Below are positions 16,719 through 23,164 of a stretch of DNA of 26,972 nucleotides, piece after piece. Source of the DNA: Litorimonas sp049647245 (GTDB lineage Bacteria > Pseudomonadota > Alphaproteobacteria > Caulobacterales > Maricaulaceae); NCBI GenBank assembly GCA_049647245.1, contig JBARXH010000194.1:1-26972 (forward strand). Reading direction: 5' to 3'. A program made the translations under genes and the position numbers. Position 1 is the stretch's first letter; each line of letters opens with the position of its first letter. Under the pieces are notes generated by a model, which had not been told where the DNA came from, did no database searches, and saw nothing but the letters and a program-made list of their open reading frames with translations.

Positions 16719-17852
16719 ATGGCTCTTCCCGACTTTTCCATGCGCCAGCTGCTCGAAGCAGGCGTCCACTTCGGTCACCAGACACACCGCTGGAATCCGA
16801 AAATGGCCCCGTACATCTTCGGCGCCCGCTCCAACATTCATATTCTCGACCTGTCCCAGACGGTTCCGCTGCTGCACCAGGCGCTGAAGGAAGTCCGCGA
16901 CGTTGCCGCCAAGGGTGGCCGCGTTCTGTTCGTCGGCACCAAGCGCGCCGCGTCCGAGCCGATTGCACAGGCCGCACAGCGCTGCGCCCAGTATTACGTC
17001 AACCACCGCTGGCTCGGCGGTATGCTGACCAACTGGCAGACTGTTTCCGGCTCCATCACACGTCTCAAGGAATTGGACGCCATGGACCCCAACGATGCGG
17101 GTCTGACCAAGAAGGAACTGCTCAACCTAGCGCGTGAGCGCGAGCGCCTCGACCGCACGCTGGGCGGTATCAAGGACATGGGCGGCAAGCCCGACCTGAT
17201 GTTTGTGATCGACACCAACAAGGAGTCCATCGCCATCAAGGAAGCCCGCCGTTTGGGCATCCCGGTCGTCGCCATCCTCGATACGAACTGCGATCCGTCC
17301 GAAGCCGACATTCCCGTCCCGGGCAATGACGATGCCGCGCGCGCCATCCAGCTCTATTGCGAACTCATGGCCGACGCCGTTCTGGACGGCATGACCGAAG
17401 CCGCTGCTTCCGTAGGTGTGGACCTCGGCGCTGCCGAAGCTCCCGAAGAGATGGCACTAAACATGGCAGACACGGTTCCCGCCGAAGAGGAAGCCGTGGC
17501 CGCTGAAATGGCCGAAGCCGCATCCGACCCGGCGCCGAGCCCTGCCACTGAAGCGCTGTCCACCGAGCCAGCCACTTCCGTGCAGATGGCTGATGTCGCT
17601 CCGACGCTGGAAGACATCGCCCTGATCGATGGCATCGGTCCGGTCTACAAGGAAAAGCTCGAGGCTGCCGGCATCAACTCGCTGGAAGTCCTGGCAAACT
17701 TGTCGGACGAGAAGGTCGCGGAGATCGACGAAGCGCTCGACCTGAACGGCAAGCTCAAGGACGGCGATTTCCGTCAGCAAGCCAAGGACCTGCTGGCCGG
17801 CGGAACGCCGCGCGCCAAGGTCGACCAGGATGCGCTCAACGCTGCCTCCTAA
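16719..17852 (+). CDS. rpsB: 30S ribosomal protein S2 with C-terminal helix-hairpin-helix extension
   Basis: This 377-residue protein is far longer than the roughly 240-260 of typical S2. Residues 1 to about 228 are a normal S2 core (MALPDFSMRQLLEAGVHFGH, VLFVGTKRAAS, NHRWLGGMLTNW, IDTNKESIAIKEARRLGIP). Residues about 229-297 are an acidic Ala/Glu/Pro-rich linker. Residues about 298-361 form a helix-hairpin-helix-like domain with the turn IDGIGPVYKEKLEAAGI, similar to the tails seen on some alphaproteobacterial L21 proteins. ATG 16719 is set by a strong AAGGAGAT site and the MALPDFS start; an upstream in-frame ATG at 16635 would read through the structured leader. The role of the extension is unknown. 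Confidence 0.95.
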   Translation: MALPDFSMRQLLEAGVHFGHQTHRWNPKMAPYIFGARSNIHILDLSQTVPLLHQALKEVRDVAAKGGRVLFVGTKRAASEPIAQAAQRCAQYYVNHRWLGGMLTNWQTVSGSITRLKELDAMDPNDAGLTKKELLNLARERERLDRTLGGIKDMGGKPDLMFVIDTNKESIAIKEARRLGIPVVAILDTNCDPSEADIPVPGNDDAARAIQLYCELMADAVLDGMTEAAASVGVDLGAAEAPEEMALNMADTVPAEEEAVAAEMAEAASDPAPSPATEALSTEPATSVQMADVAPTLEDIALIDGIGPVYKEKLEAAGINSLEVLANLSDEKVAEIDEALDLNGKLKDGDFRQQAKDLLAGGTPRAKVDQDALNAAS

Positions 17853-17860
17853 AGCCTTTG

Positions 17861-17888
17861 CGCCCCGTCATCTGGCGGGGCGTCTTTA
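17861..17888 (+). terminator. Hairpin 1 after rpsB, terminator or attenuator
   Basis: CGCCCCG (17861-17867) and CGGGGCG (17876-17882) form a perfect 7-bp GC stem with an 8-nt loop, followed by TCTTTAA. It begins 8 nt after the rpsB stop. The T-run is short, so it may only partly reduce transcription into tsf. Confidence 0.6.
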
Positions 17889-17896
17889 AAACGTCA

Positions 17897-17920
17897 CGCG
17901 CCGCCCCTATCTGCGGCGCG
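17897..17920 (+). other. Hairpin 2 in the rpsB-tsf gap
   Basis: CGCGCCGC (17897-17904) and GCGGCGCG (17913-17920) form a perfect 8-bp stem with an 8-nt loop. No T-run follows, so it is not a simple terminator; it may be an RNA-stability or processing element. Confidence 0.5.
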
Positions 17921-17938
17921 AACACCCTCAGACATACC

Positions 17939-17962
17939 ACCCCGGACTGGCTCCGGGGTTTT
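17939..17962 (+). terminator. Hairpin 3, terminator-like, just before the tsf ribosome-binding site
   Basis: ACCCCGG (17939-17945) pairs with CCGGGGT (17953-17959) around a 7-nt loop and is followed by TTTC. It ends only about 10 nt before the tsf ribosome-binding site (GGAGAG, 17970-17975). A terminator this close to the gene it precedes suggests attenuation or a role in translation. Confidence 0.5.
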
Positions 17963-17979
17963 CACGAATGGAGAGACCC

Positions 17980-18897
17980 ATGGCGATCACAGCTGCAATG
18001 GTCAAAGAGCTGCGCGACAAAACCGGCGCAGGCATGATGGACTGCAAGAAGGCCCTCAACGAGAACAATGGCGACATGGAAGCCGCCGTCGATTGGCTGC
18101 GCAAGAAGGGCATCGCCAAGGCGGACAAGAAGGCCTCTCGCGTCGCTGCCGAAGGTCTGGTCGCTGCTGCGACTGCCGGAACCAAAGGCGTCGTCGTCGA
18201 GGTCAACTCCGAGACCGACTTCGTGGCGCGCAACGAAATCTTCCAGACCGCTGTCGCCAAGATCGCCAAACGTGGCCTGGACGTCGACAGCTCCGAAGCC
18301 CTCGCATCCGCTGAGCTGGAAGGCGGCAAAAGCGTCACGGATCACCTAACCGAGCTGGTTGGCACCATCGGCGAGAACATGACTTTCCGCCGCATGGAAA
18401 AGCTGGAAGTGAGCGAAGGCATCGTGGCCTCTTACATCCACAATGCCGTTGCGACGGACATGGGTAAGATCGGCGTGCTGGTCGCGCTCGAGTCGTCCGG
18501 CGACGCCGCCAAGCTGGAAGATCTGGCGAAGAAGATCGCCATGCACGTCGCCGCCACGTCCCCGCTCGCCAACACGGTCGACGATCTGGACGAGGCTGTC
18601 GTGACCAAGGAGCGTGACATGCTGAAAGCCGAAGCTCTGGAGTCCGGCAAGCCGGAAAACATCGTCGACAAGATGGTCGAAGGTCGCATGCAGAAATTCT
18701 TCAAGGAAAGCGTTCTGGCCACCCAAATCTTCGTCATGGACGGAGAGCGCACGGTCGAGAAAGTGCTCGAAGACGAGGGCAAGGCTCTGGGCGCCGACAT
18801 CAAGTTGGCGGGCTTCGTCCGCATGGCTGTCGGTGAAGGCATCGAGAAGAAGGAAGAGAACTTCGCCGAGGAAGTCGCTGCTGCCGTGAAGGGCTAA
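17980..18897 (+). CDS. tsf: Translation elongation factor Ts
   Basis: This 305-residue guanine-nucleotide exchange factor recycles EF-Tu from GDP to GTP form in the cytoplasm. The N-terminal UBA-like domain has VKELRDKTGAGMMDCKKAL, and the core carries the exchange motif TDFVARN at 79-85, equivalent to the E. coli Asp-Phe contact with EF-Tu. A dimerisation subdomain and C-terminal helices follow. Length is normal. I chose ATG 17980 because GGAGAG lies 4 nt before it and MAITAAMVKEL is the family start; ATG 17968 in the same frame overlaps that ribosome-binding site. Three hairpins separate it from rpsB and a strong terminator follows it. Confidence 0.97.
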   Translation: MAITAAMVKELRDKTGAGMMDCKKALNENNGDMEAAVDWLRKKGIAKADKKASRVAAEGLVAAATAGTKGVVVEVNSETDFVARNEIFQTAVAKIAKRGLDVDSSEALASAELEGGKSVTDHLTELVGTIGENMTFRRMEKLEVSEGIVASYIHNAVATDMGKIGVLVALESSGDAAKLEDLAKKIAMHVAATSPLANTVDDLDEAVVTKERDMLKAEALESGKPENIVDKMVEGRMQKFFKESVLATQIFVMDGERTVEKVLEDEGKALGADIKLAGFVRMAVGEGIEKKEENFAEEVAAAVKG

Positions 18898-18904
18898 GCG
18901 CGAC

Positions 18905-18917
18905 TGTCATCATGACA
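18905..18917. repeat. 13-bp palindrome TGTCATCATGACA
   Basis: TGTCAT and ATGACA are perfect inverted arms around one central C, 7 nt after the tsf stop and abutting the terminator stem. It could be a protein operator or an accessory hairpin; there is no evidence beyond symmetry. Confidence 0.35.
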
Positions 18918-18952
18918 AAGCCCGCTCCGCATTGTGCGGGGCGGGCTTTTTC
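18918..18952 (+). terminator. Strong intrinsic terminator after tsf
   Basis: A 14-bp stem (18918-18931 with 18935-18948, one G:T pair) closes on a TTG loop and runs straight into a TTTTT tract ending near 18951. This ends the rpsB-tsf unit and implies that pyrH has its own promoter. Confidence 0.9.
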
Positions 18953-19065
18953 GTGCCTGCGCGGCGTTGCGAAGTTGAACCTTGGATATGCCGGGGGGCT
19001 GCGATAGACGCGCCGGAACTGGGCCGTTCAAGCCGGAATCGAAGCTGAGAGCCTTCTGAAAGCCA
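18953..19065 (+). promoter_or_regulatory. pyrH upstream region, promoter not located with certainty
   Basis: The 113 nt between the tsf terminator and pyrH must hold the promoter of the pyrH cluster. TTGAAC (18975-18980) could be a -35 element, but downstream GATAGA (19003-19008) is 22 nt away, too far for a standard pairing. A GAATC (GANTC) site is at 19036-19040. No good ribosome-binding site is seen before pyrH. Confidence 0.25.
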
Positions 19066-19782
19066 ATGACTGACTACAAGTTCAAGCGTGTCCTGCTGAA
19101 GATCTCGGGCGAAGCCCTGATGGGCGATCTGCAGTATGGGATCGACACCGACACGGTGAAGCGCATTGCCGGAGAGGTCGGGGCTGCGCATGAAAAGGGC
19201 TTGCAGATCGCCCTGGTCATCGGGGCGGGCAACATCTTCCGGGGCCTGTCCGCGCAAGCGACAGGGATCGAGCGGTCCACAGCCGACTATATGGGAATGC
19301 TCGCTACGGTCATGAACGCACTCGCCATGCAGAGCGCACTTGAACAGATGGGCATCCCGACACGGGTCCAGTCCGCAATCCCGATGCAGACGGTCTGTGA
19401 AAGTTACATTCGCCGCCGGGCCGTGCGCCACATGGAAAAGGGGCGCGTCGTTATCTTCGCGGCCGGGACGGGCAACCCCTACTTCACCACGGATACGGCG
19501 GCCGCGCTGCGGGCAGCGGAAATGGAATGCGACGCCTTGCTCAAAGGCACGCAGGTCGACGGGGTCTACGACTCCGATCCAAAGACAAACCCGGACGCCA
19601 CGCGCTACGAAACCCTGAGCTATCACAAGGTCTTGTCGGACGACCTTAAGGTCATGGACGCGTCCGCTATTGCCTTGATGCGTGAGAACGATATCCCCAT
19701 TATCGTGTTTTCGCTTCATGAACGTGGCGGGCTCGATCAGGTCATGGCGGGGGCTGGAACGTCCACCACCATAAGTTCATGA
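19066..19782 (+). CDS. pyrH: Uridylate (UMP) kinase
   Basis: This 238-residue hexameric amino-acid-kinase-fold enzyme converts UMP to UDP in pyrimidine nucleotide synthesis. Visible motifs are the N-terminal RVLLKISGEALMGD, VIGAGNIFRG, ADYMGMLATVMNALAMQSALE, and the C-terminal FAAGTGNPYFTTDTAAALRA and LKGTQVDGVYDSDPK, all characteristic of bacterial PyrH and of normal length. It begins the pyrH-frr-uppS-cdsA-dxr-rseP-bamA series and is 43 nt upstream of frr. ATG 19066 fits the family N-terminus. Bacterial UMP kinases are usually controlled by GTP and UTP. Confidence 0.97.
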   Translation: MTDYKFKRVLLKISGEALMGDLQYGIDTDTVKRIAGEVGAAHEKGLQIALVIGAGNIFRGLSAQATGIERSTADYMGMLATVMNALAMQSALEQMGIPTRVQSAIPMQTVCESYIRRRAVRHMEKGRVVIFAAGTGNPYFTTDTAAALRAAEMECDALLKGTQVDGVYDSDPKTNPDATRYETLSYHKVLSDDLKVMDASAIALMRENDIPIIVFSLHERGGLDQVMAGAGTSTTISS

Positions 19783-19825
19783 TTCAGGCTTGATGCGGAC
19801 CCAAAGACGGTAGAGGACACGAAGT

Positions 19826-20380
19826 ATGACGTTCAACATATCGGATTATCGCAAGCGCATGGACGGCGCGCTGGACTCACTGCGCAAGGAATTTGGCGGT
19901 CTGCGGACGGGGCGGGCCAATGCCGCGTTGCTCGATGGGCTCGTCGTGTCGGCCTACGGGTCGGAAATGCCGATCAACCAGATCGGGTCGGTTTCCGTTC
20001 CAGAAGCCCGGATGCTGACAGTCTCCGTGTGGGACAAGACGATGGTCGGCCCGGTCGAGAAAGCACTGCGCCAGAGCAGCCTCGGCCTCAACCCGGTCGT
20101 CGACGGACAGACCCTGCGCATCCCCATGCCGCCCCTGACCGAGGAACGCCGCCGCGACCTGACGAAGGTGGCGGGCACCTATGCCGAAAATGCCAAGATC
20201 GCCGTGCGCAATGTCCGCCGTGACGCGATGAACACGCTCAAGCGCCTCGAGAAGGACGGCGAGATGAGCGAGAATGAGCAGAAGGCGCACGAAAAGGACG
20301 TTCAGTCGGCAACGGACGAGCTGGTCTCGAAGATCGACTCCGCGCTCAGCCAGAAATCCGAAGAGATCATGCAGGTCTAG
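19826..20380 (+). CDS. frr: Ribosome recycling factor
   Basis: This 184-residue factor, the standard length, splits post-termination ribosomes together with EF-G. Family features are the start YRKRMDGALDSLRKEFGGLRTGRA (quoted in part: DSLRKEFGGLRTGRA), then NQIGSVSVPEARMLTVSVWD, LRIPMPPLTEERRRDL and VRRDAMNTLKRLEKDGEMSE (each within the first 155 residues). A GAGGA ribosome-binding site lies 8 nt before ATG 19826. The stop codon TAG (20378-20380) is 2 nt before the likely start of the uppS reading frame, so frr and uppS are probably translationally coupled. Confidence 0.97.
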   Translation: MTFNISDYRKRMDGALDSLRKEFGGLRTGRANAALLDGLVVSAYGSEMPINQIGSVSVPEARMLTVSVWDKTMVGPVEKALRQSSLGLNPVVDGQTLRIPMPPLTEERRRDLTKVAGTYAENAKIAVRNVRRDAMNTLKRLEKDGEMSENEQKAHEKDVQSATDELVSKIDSALSQKSEEIMQV

Positions 20381-20382
20381 CG

Positions 20383-20436
20383 ATCTCAGAGGCCGCCTCA
20401 TATCACGGGGTCGTTCCCAACCATGTCGCCATCATC
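20383..20436 (+). other. In-frame coding extension of uppS upstream of its first ATG
   Basis: Read in the uppS frame these 18 codons give ISEAASYHGVVPNHVAII, running into MDGNGRW. The P-HVAIIMDGNGRW stretch is the conserved first strand of undecaprenyl diphosphate synthases, so the region is almost certainly translated. From the in-frame TGA at 20275-20277 to the ATG at 20437 there is no ATG, GTG, TTG or CTG in this frame. ATC at 20383, 2 nt after frr and 7 nt after an AGG, is the best candidate for a rare non-standard start. Confidence 0.65.
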
Positions 20437-21111
20437 ATGGACGGCAACGGACGATGGGCGCAGAAACGCCGCCGTCCTCGGCAGTTCGGACACCGCGCGG
20501 GCGTGGAAACGGTCCGACGCATTGTCGAGGATGCGTCCGAGATCGGTATCGACTGCCTGACGCTCTACAGCTTCTCTACCGAAAACTGGACACGGCCTCG
20601 TACCGAGATTGCGGCGCTGATGGCGTTGCTGCGGGAATATATCGAGCATGACCTGGCTCGACTGAAGCGGGAAGGGGTCCGCATCCGTATCCTCGGAACG
20701 CGGGACGGACTCACGCCGGAAATCCTGTCGCTTATTGACCGCGCCGTTTCCGAGACGGCGCACAACACGTCTTTCAATCTCAACATCGCCTTCAACTATG
20801 GAGGGCGGGACGAGATCGTGCGCGCCGTGCGTCGCGCTGCGGCAAGTGGCGAGGATATGGATGCACTCGATGAGACCCGGCTCGCCCGCTATCTCGACAC
20901 GGCCGATGTGCCCGATCCGGATCTCGTGATCCGCACCAGCGGCGAGAAGCGAATCTCCAACTATCTGCTTTGGCAGACCGCCTATTCCGAATTCGTCTTT
21001 ACGGATGTGCTGTGGCCCGATTTCCGGCGGCAGCATCTTGTCGAGGCTTTGCGCGAATATTCAGGCCGGAGCCGTCGGTTCGGTGCCACGGAAGCGTCCG
21101 AAGTCGCCTGA
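20437..21111 (+). CDS. uppS: Isoprenyl transferase (undecaprenyl diphosphate synthase)
   Basis: This cis-prenyltransferase builds C55 undecaprenyl diphosphate, the lipid carrier for peptidoglycan and other envelope polymers. Motifs: MDGNGRWA with the catalytic aspartate as the second residue here, YSFSTENWTRP, FNYGGRDEIVRA, and the C-terminal DLVIRTSGEKRISNYLLWQ with FVFTDVLWPDF. These 224 residues count from the first ATG, but the conserved strand PNHVAII lies upstream in the same frame, so the real protein is probably about 242 residues and starts near 20383 with a non-standard codon. The stop TGA shares its final A with the cdsA ATG (TGATG), implying coupling. Function is clear; only the start is in doubt. 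Confidence 0.93.
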   Translation: MDGNGRWAQKRRRPRQFGHRAGVETVRRIVEDASEIGIDCLTLYSFSTENWTRPRTEIAALMALLREYIEHDLARLKREGVRIRILGTRDGLTPEILSLIDRAVSETAHNTSFNLNIAFNYGGRDEIVRAVRRAAASGEDMDALDETRLARYLDTADVPDPDLVIRTSGEKRISNYLLWQTAYSEFVFTDVLWPDFRRQHLVEALREYSGRSRRFGATEASEVA

Positions 21112-21941
21112 TGGACCTGTCCGTAAAACCGCCCCGTTGGAAGGGGCTCGTTCCGCGCTTCCTCACGGCGGTTGCAGTGTCACTCGTGTGCATTGTTCCT
21201 TTCTATTTCGGGGGGCTGGCCTGGGCGGTGCTCGTGGCGGTGTTTGCGTCGCGCATCATGTATGAGTGGGTCAGGATGACGGATCCGGATGCGCCGGCCC
21301 TGACACTGGCCCTTTCAATCGCGGCTTTGCTCGTGGCGTTGACCTATGCGGCTCAAGGCATGGTGATCTGGTCCATGATCGCGCTTGTCTTGTTCACGTT
21401 CGTTGCCGTGTTCGAACGGATGCGGCGGTCCGATCCGAAATGGGCGGCATTCGGTCTGCCCTATGTTATCGTTCCAGCCATGCTCCTGGTTATCCTGCGC
21501 GGAGATGCGGCGGGCTTCGACACACGCGGCTTTACGCAGCTAATCTTCGTTATTCTGATTGTCGTTGCGGCCGATGTCGGGGCGTATTTCGGGGGCTCGT
21601 CCATTGGCGGACCCAAGTTGGCGCCCAAGCTTTCGCCCAACAAGACATGGTCCGGCGTGCTGGTCGGACTGGCTTTTGCCACGATTGTCGGAGTTATCGT
21701 CGGGCTCGTGATTGGCGTGTCGCCTTGGGTGTCGATCCTTCTGGCCGTTCCAATCGTCGTATTGTCCGTTCTGGGCGATCTGCTGGAAAGCACGGTCAAG
21801 CGCCGAATCGGGGTGAAGGATACGGGGACGCTGCTTCCTGGTCACGGCGGGTTGCTCGATCGTCTGGACAGCCTGATGGCCGCCGTCGTCGGCGCGGCCT
21901 TCATCTTCATGTTTCTGGGTGAACGGTGGCCGATCGCATGA
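21111..21941 (+). CDS. cdsA: Phosphatidate cytidylyltransferase
   Basis: This 276-residue polytopic inner-membrane enzyme makes CDP-diacylglycerol from phosphatidate and CTP, the branch point of phospholipid synthesis. It has about seven hydrophobic segments and the complete C-terminal family signature ESTVKRRIGVKDTGTLLPGH followed by GGLLDRLDS, with the conserved Lys-Arg, Asp and His. A DVGAYFGG plus KLSPNKTWSG region precedes it. I chose ATG 21111, which overlaps the uppS stop by 1 nt; a longer in-frame start at 20970 lies within uppS. It overlaps dxr by 4 nt (ATGA) with the preferred dxr start. Confidence 0.95.
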   Translation: MDLSVKPPRWKGLVPRFLTAVAVSLVCIVPFYFGGLAWAVLVAVFASRIMYEWVRMTDPDAPALTLALSIAALLVALTYAAQGMVIWSMIALVLFTFVAVFERMRRSDPKWAAFGLPYVIVPAMLLVILRGDAAGFDTRGFTQLIFVILIVVAADVGAYFGGSSIGGPKLAPKLSPNKTWSGVLVGLAFATIVGVIVGLVIGVSPWVSILLAVPIVVLSVLGDLLESTVKRRIGVKDTGTLLPGHGGLLDRLDSLMAAVVGAAFIFMFLGERWPIA

Positions 21942-23110
21942 GCCGGTCGATTACAGTTCTCGGTTCCACAGGGTCGATTGGCGTGAATACGCTCGATCTG
22001 CTGGCCCGCGCCGAGGCAGGCGCATTCGAGGTTGTCGGTCTGAGTGCGAACCGGAATGTCGATTTGCTCGTGGAGCAAGCCCTGAAGTTCAGGCCCAGGG
22101 CCGTCGCGATCGCGGACGCGAGCCGAGCTGCAGATCTAGAAGCGAAGCTCAGGGATGCATCCATCGAGATCTACGCTGGCGCGGAAGGTCTGGTGGAGCT
22201 TGCCCGGTTGGCGGCCGATATCACGATGGCATCCATCGTCGGCGCGGCCGGACTGGAACCCACCATGGCGGCGGTGGAGCAGGGCAATATGGTCGCCTTG
22301 GCCAACAAGGAGTGCCTCGTCTGTGCGGGCGACACCTTCATGGCCGCGGTCCGGCGTCATGGTGCAACGCTTCTGCCCGTCGACTCAGAGCATAATGCCA
22401 TCTTCCAAGTGCTCGACCGGGGCCGGCCGGACGGCGTGCGGCGCCTTATCCTGACCGCGTCGGGCGGCCCGTTTCGTGAAACCCCGATGGAGGTTCTCAG
22501 GACCGTCACGCGAGAGGACGCGCTCGATCATCCGGTCTGGAGCATGGGTGCGAAGATCAGCATCGACTCGGCCACCATGATGAACAAGGGGCTGGAGCTC
22601 ATCGAGGCGGCTTGGCTGTTCGACCGTCCGTCGGCGGAAATCGGCATCGTCGTCCATCCTCAATCGATTATCCATTCCATGGTGGAGTATGTCGACGGGT
22701 CGGTCCTGTCGCAGATGGGGTCTCCTGACATGCGCACGCCGATCGCCTACGCACTGGCTTGGCCGGAGCGTATGGAAACGCCGGTCACACCGCTGGACTT
22801 CGCAAAGATCGGCCAATTGACCTTTTTTGACCCGGACGAGGTCCGGTTTCCCGCGACCCGGCTTGCGCGCGAGGCCCTGGAGGCGGGAGGGCAAGCGTCC
22901 TGTGTCCTGAATGCGGCCAACGAAGTGGCCGTAGAAGCCTTCCTTGAAGGACGGATCGCTTTTCTCGACATCGCCCGCATTTGCGAGGAGGCGTTGGACC
23001 GGCTTGCTGGTCAGAGTGGCTTCTCCTGCGCGCCGGAAGACATGAATAGCGTGATTTCGACGGATCGTATGGCCCGCAACACTGCAAATGAGCAGATTGT
23101 AAACTTGTAA
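21938..23110 (+). CDS. dxr: 1-deoxy-D-xylulose 5-phosphate reductoisomerase
   Basis: This cytoplasmic enzyme converts DXP to methylerythritol phosphate with NADPH, the first committed step of the non-mevalonate isoprenoid pathway that feeds UppS. It has 390 residues, the normal length. The NADPH loop GSTGSIG is at 9-15; the metal-binding DSE is at 149-151 in LLPVDSEHNAIFQ; SGGPFRE, the substrate loop ATMMNKGLELIEAAWLF and HPQSIIHSMVEYVDGS follow. I prefer ATG 21938, which overlaps the cdsA stop as ATGA and has GGTGG about 8 nt upstream. A GTG at 21926 in frame would add four residues and cannot be excluded. Confidence 0.96.
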   Translation: MSRSITVLGSTGSIGVNTLDLLARAEAGAFEVVGLSANRNVDLLVEQALKFRPRAVAIADASRAADLEAKLRDASIEIYAGAEGLVELARLAADITMASIVGAAGLEPTMAAVEQGNMVALANKECLVCAGDTFMAAVRRHGATLLPVDSEHNAIFQVLDRGRPDGVRRLILTASGGPFRETPMEVLRTVTREDALDHPVWSMGAKISIDSATMMNKGLELIEAAWLFDRPSAEIGIVVHPQSIIHSMVEYVDGSVLSQMGSPDMRTPIAYALAWPERMETPVTPLDFAKIGQLTFFDPDEVRFPATRLAREALEAGGQASCVLNAANEVAVEAFLEGRIAFLDIARICEEALDRLAGQSGFSCAPEDMNSVISTDRMARNTANEQIVNL

Positions 23111-23164
23111 GGCCGGGTTCCAGCGGGCAATCGCCTTGCGGGCCTTCGACTCGGCCCTTGCAGT

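Noticed and set aside
20970..21110. 47-residue N-terminal extension of CdsA
   Set aside because: It lies wholly inside uppS; the TGATG junction gives the natural start at 21111.
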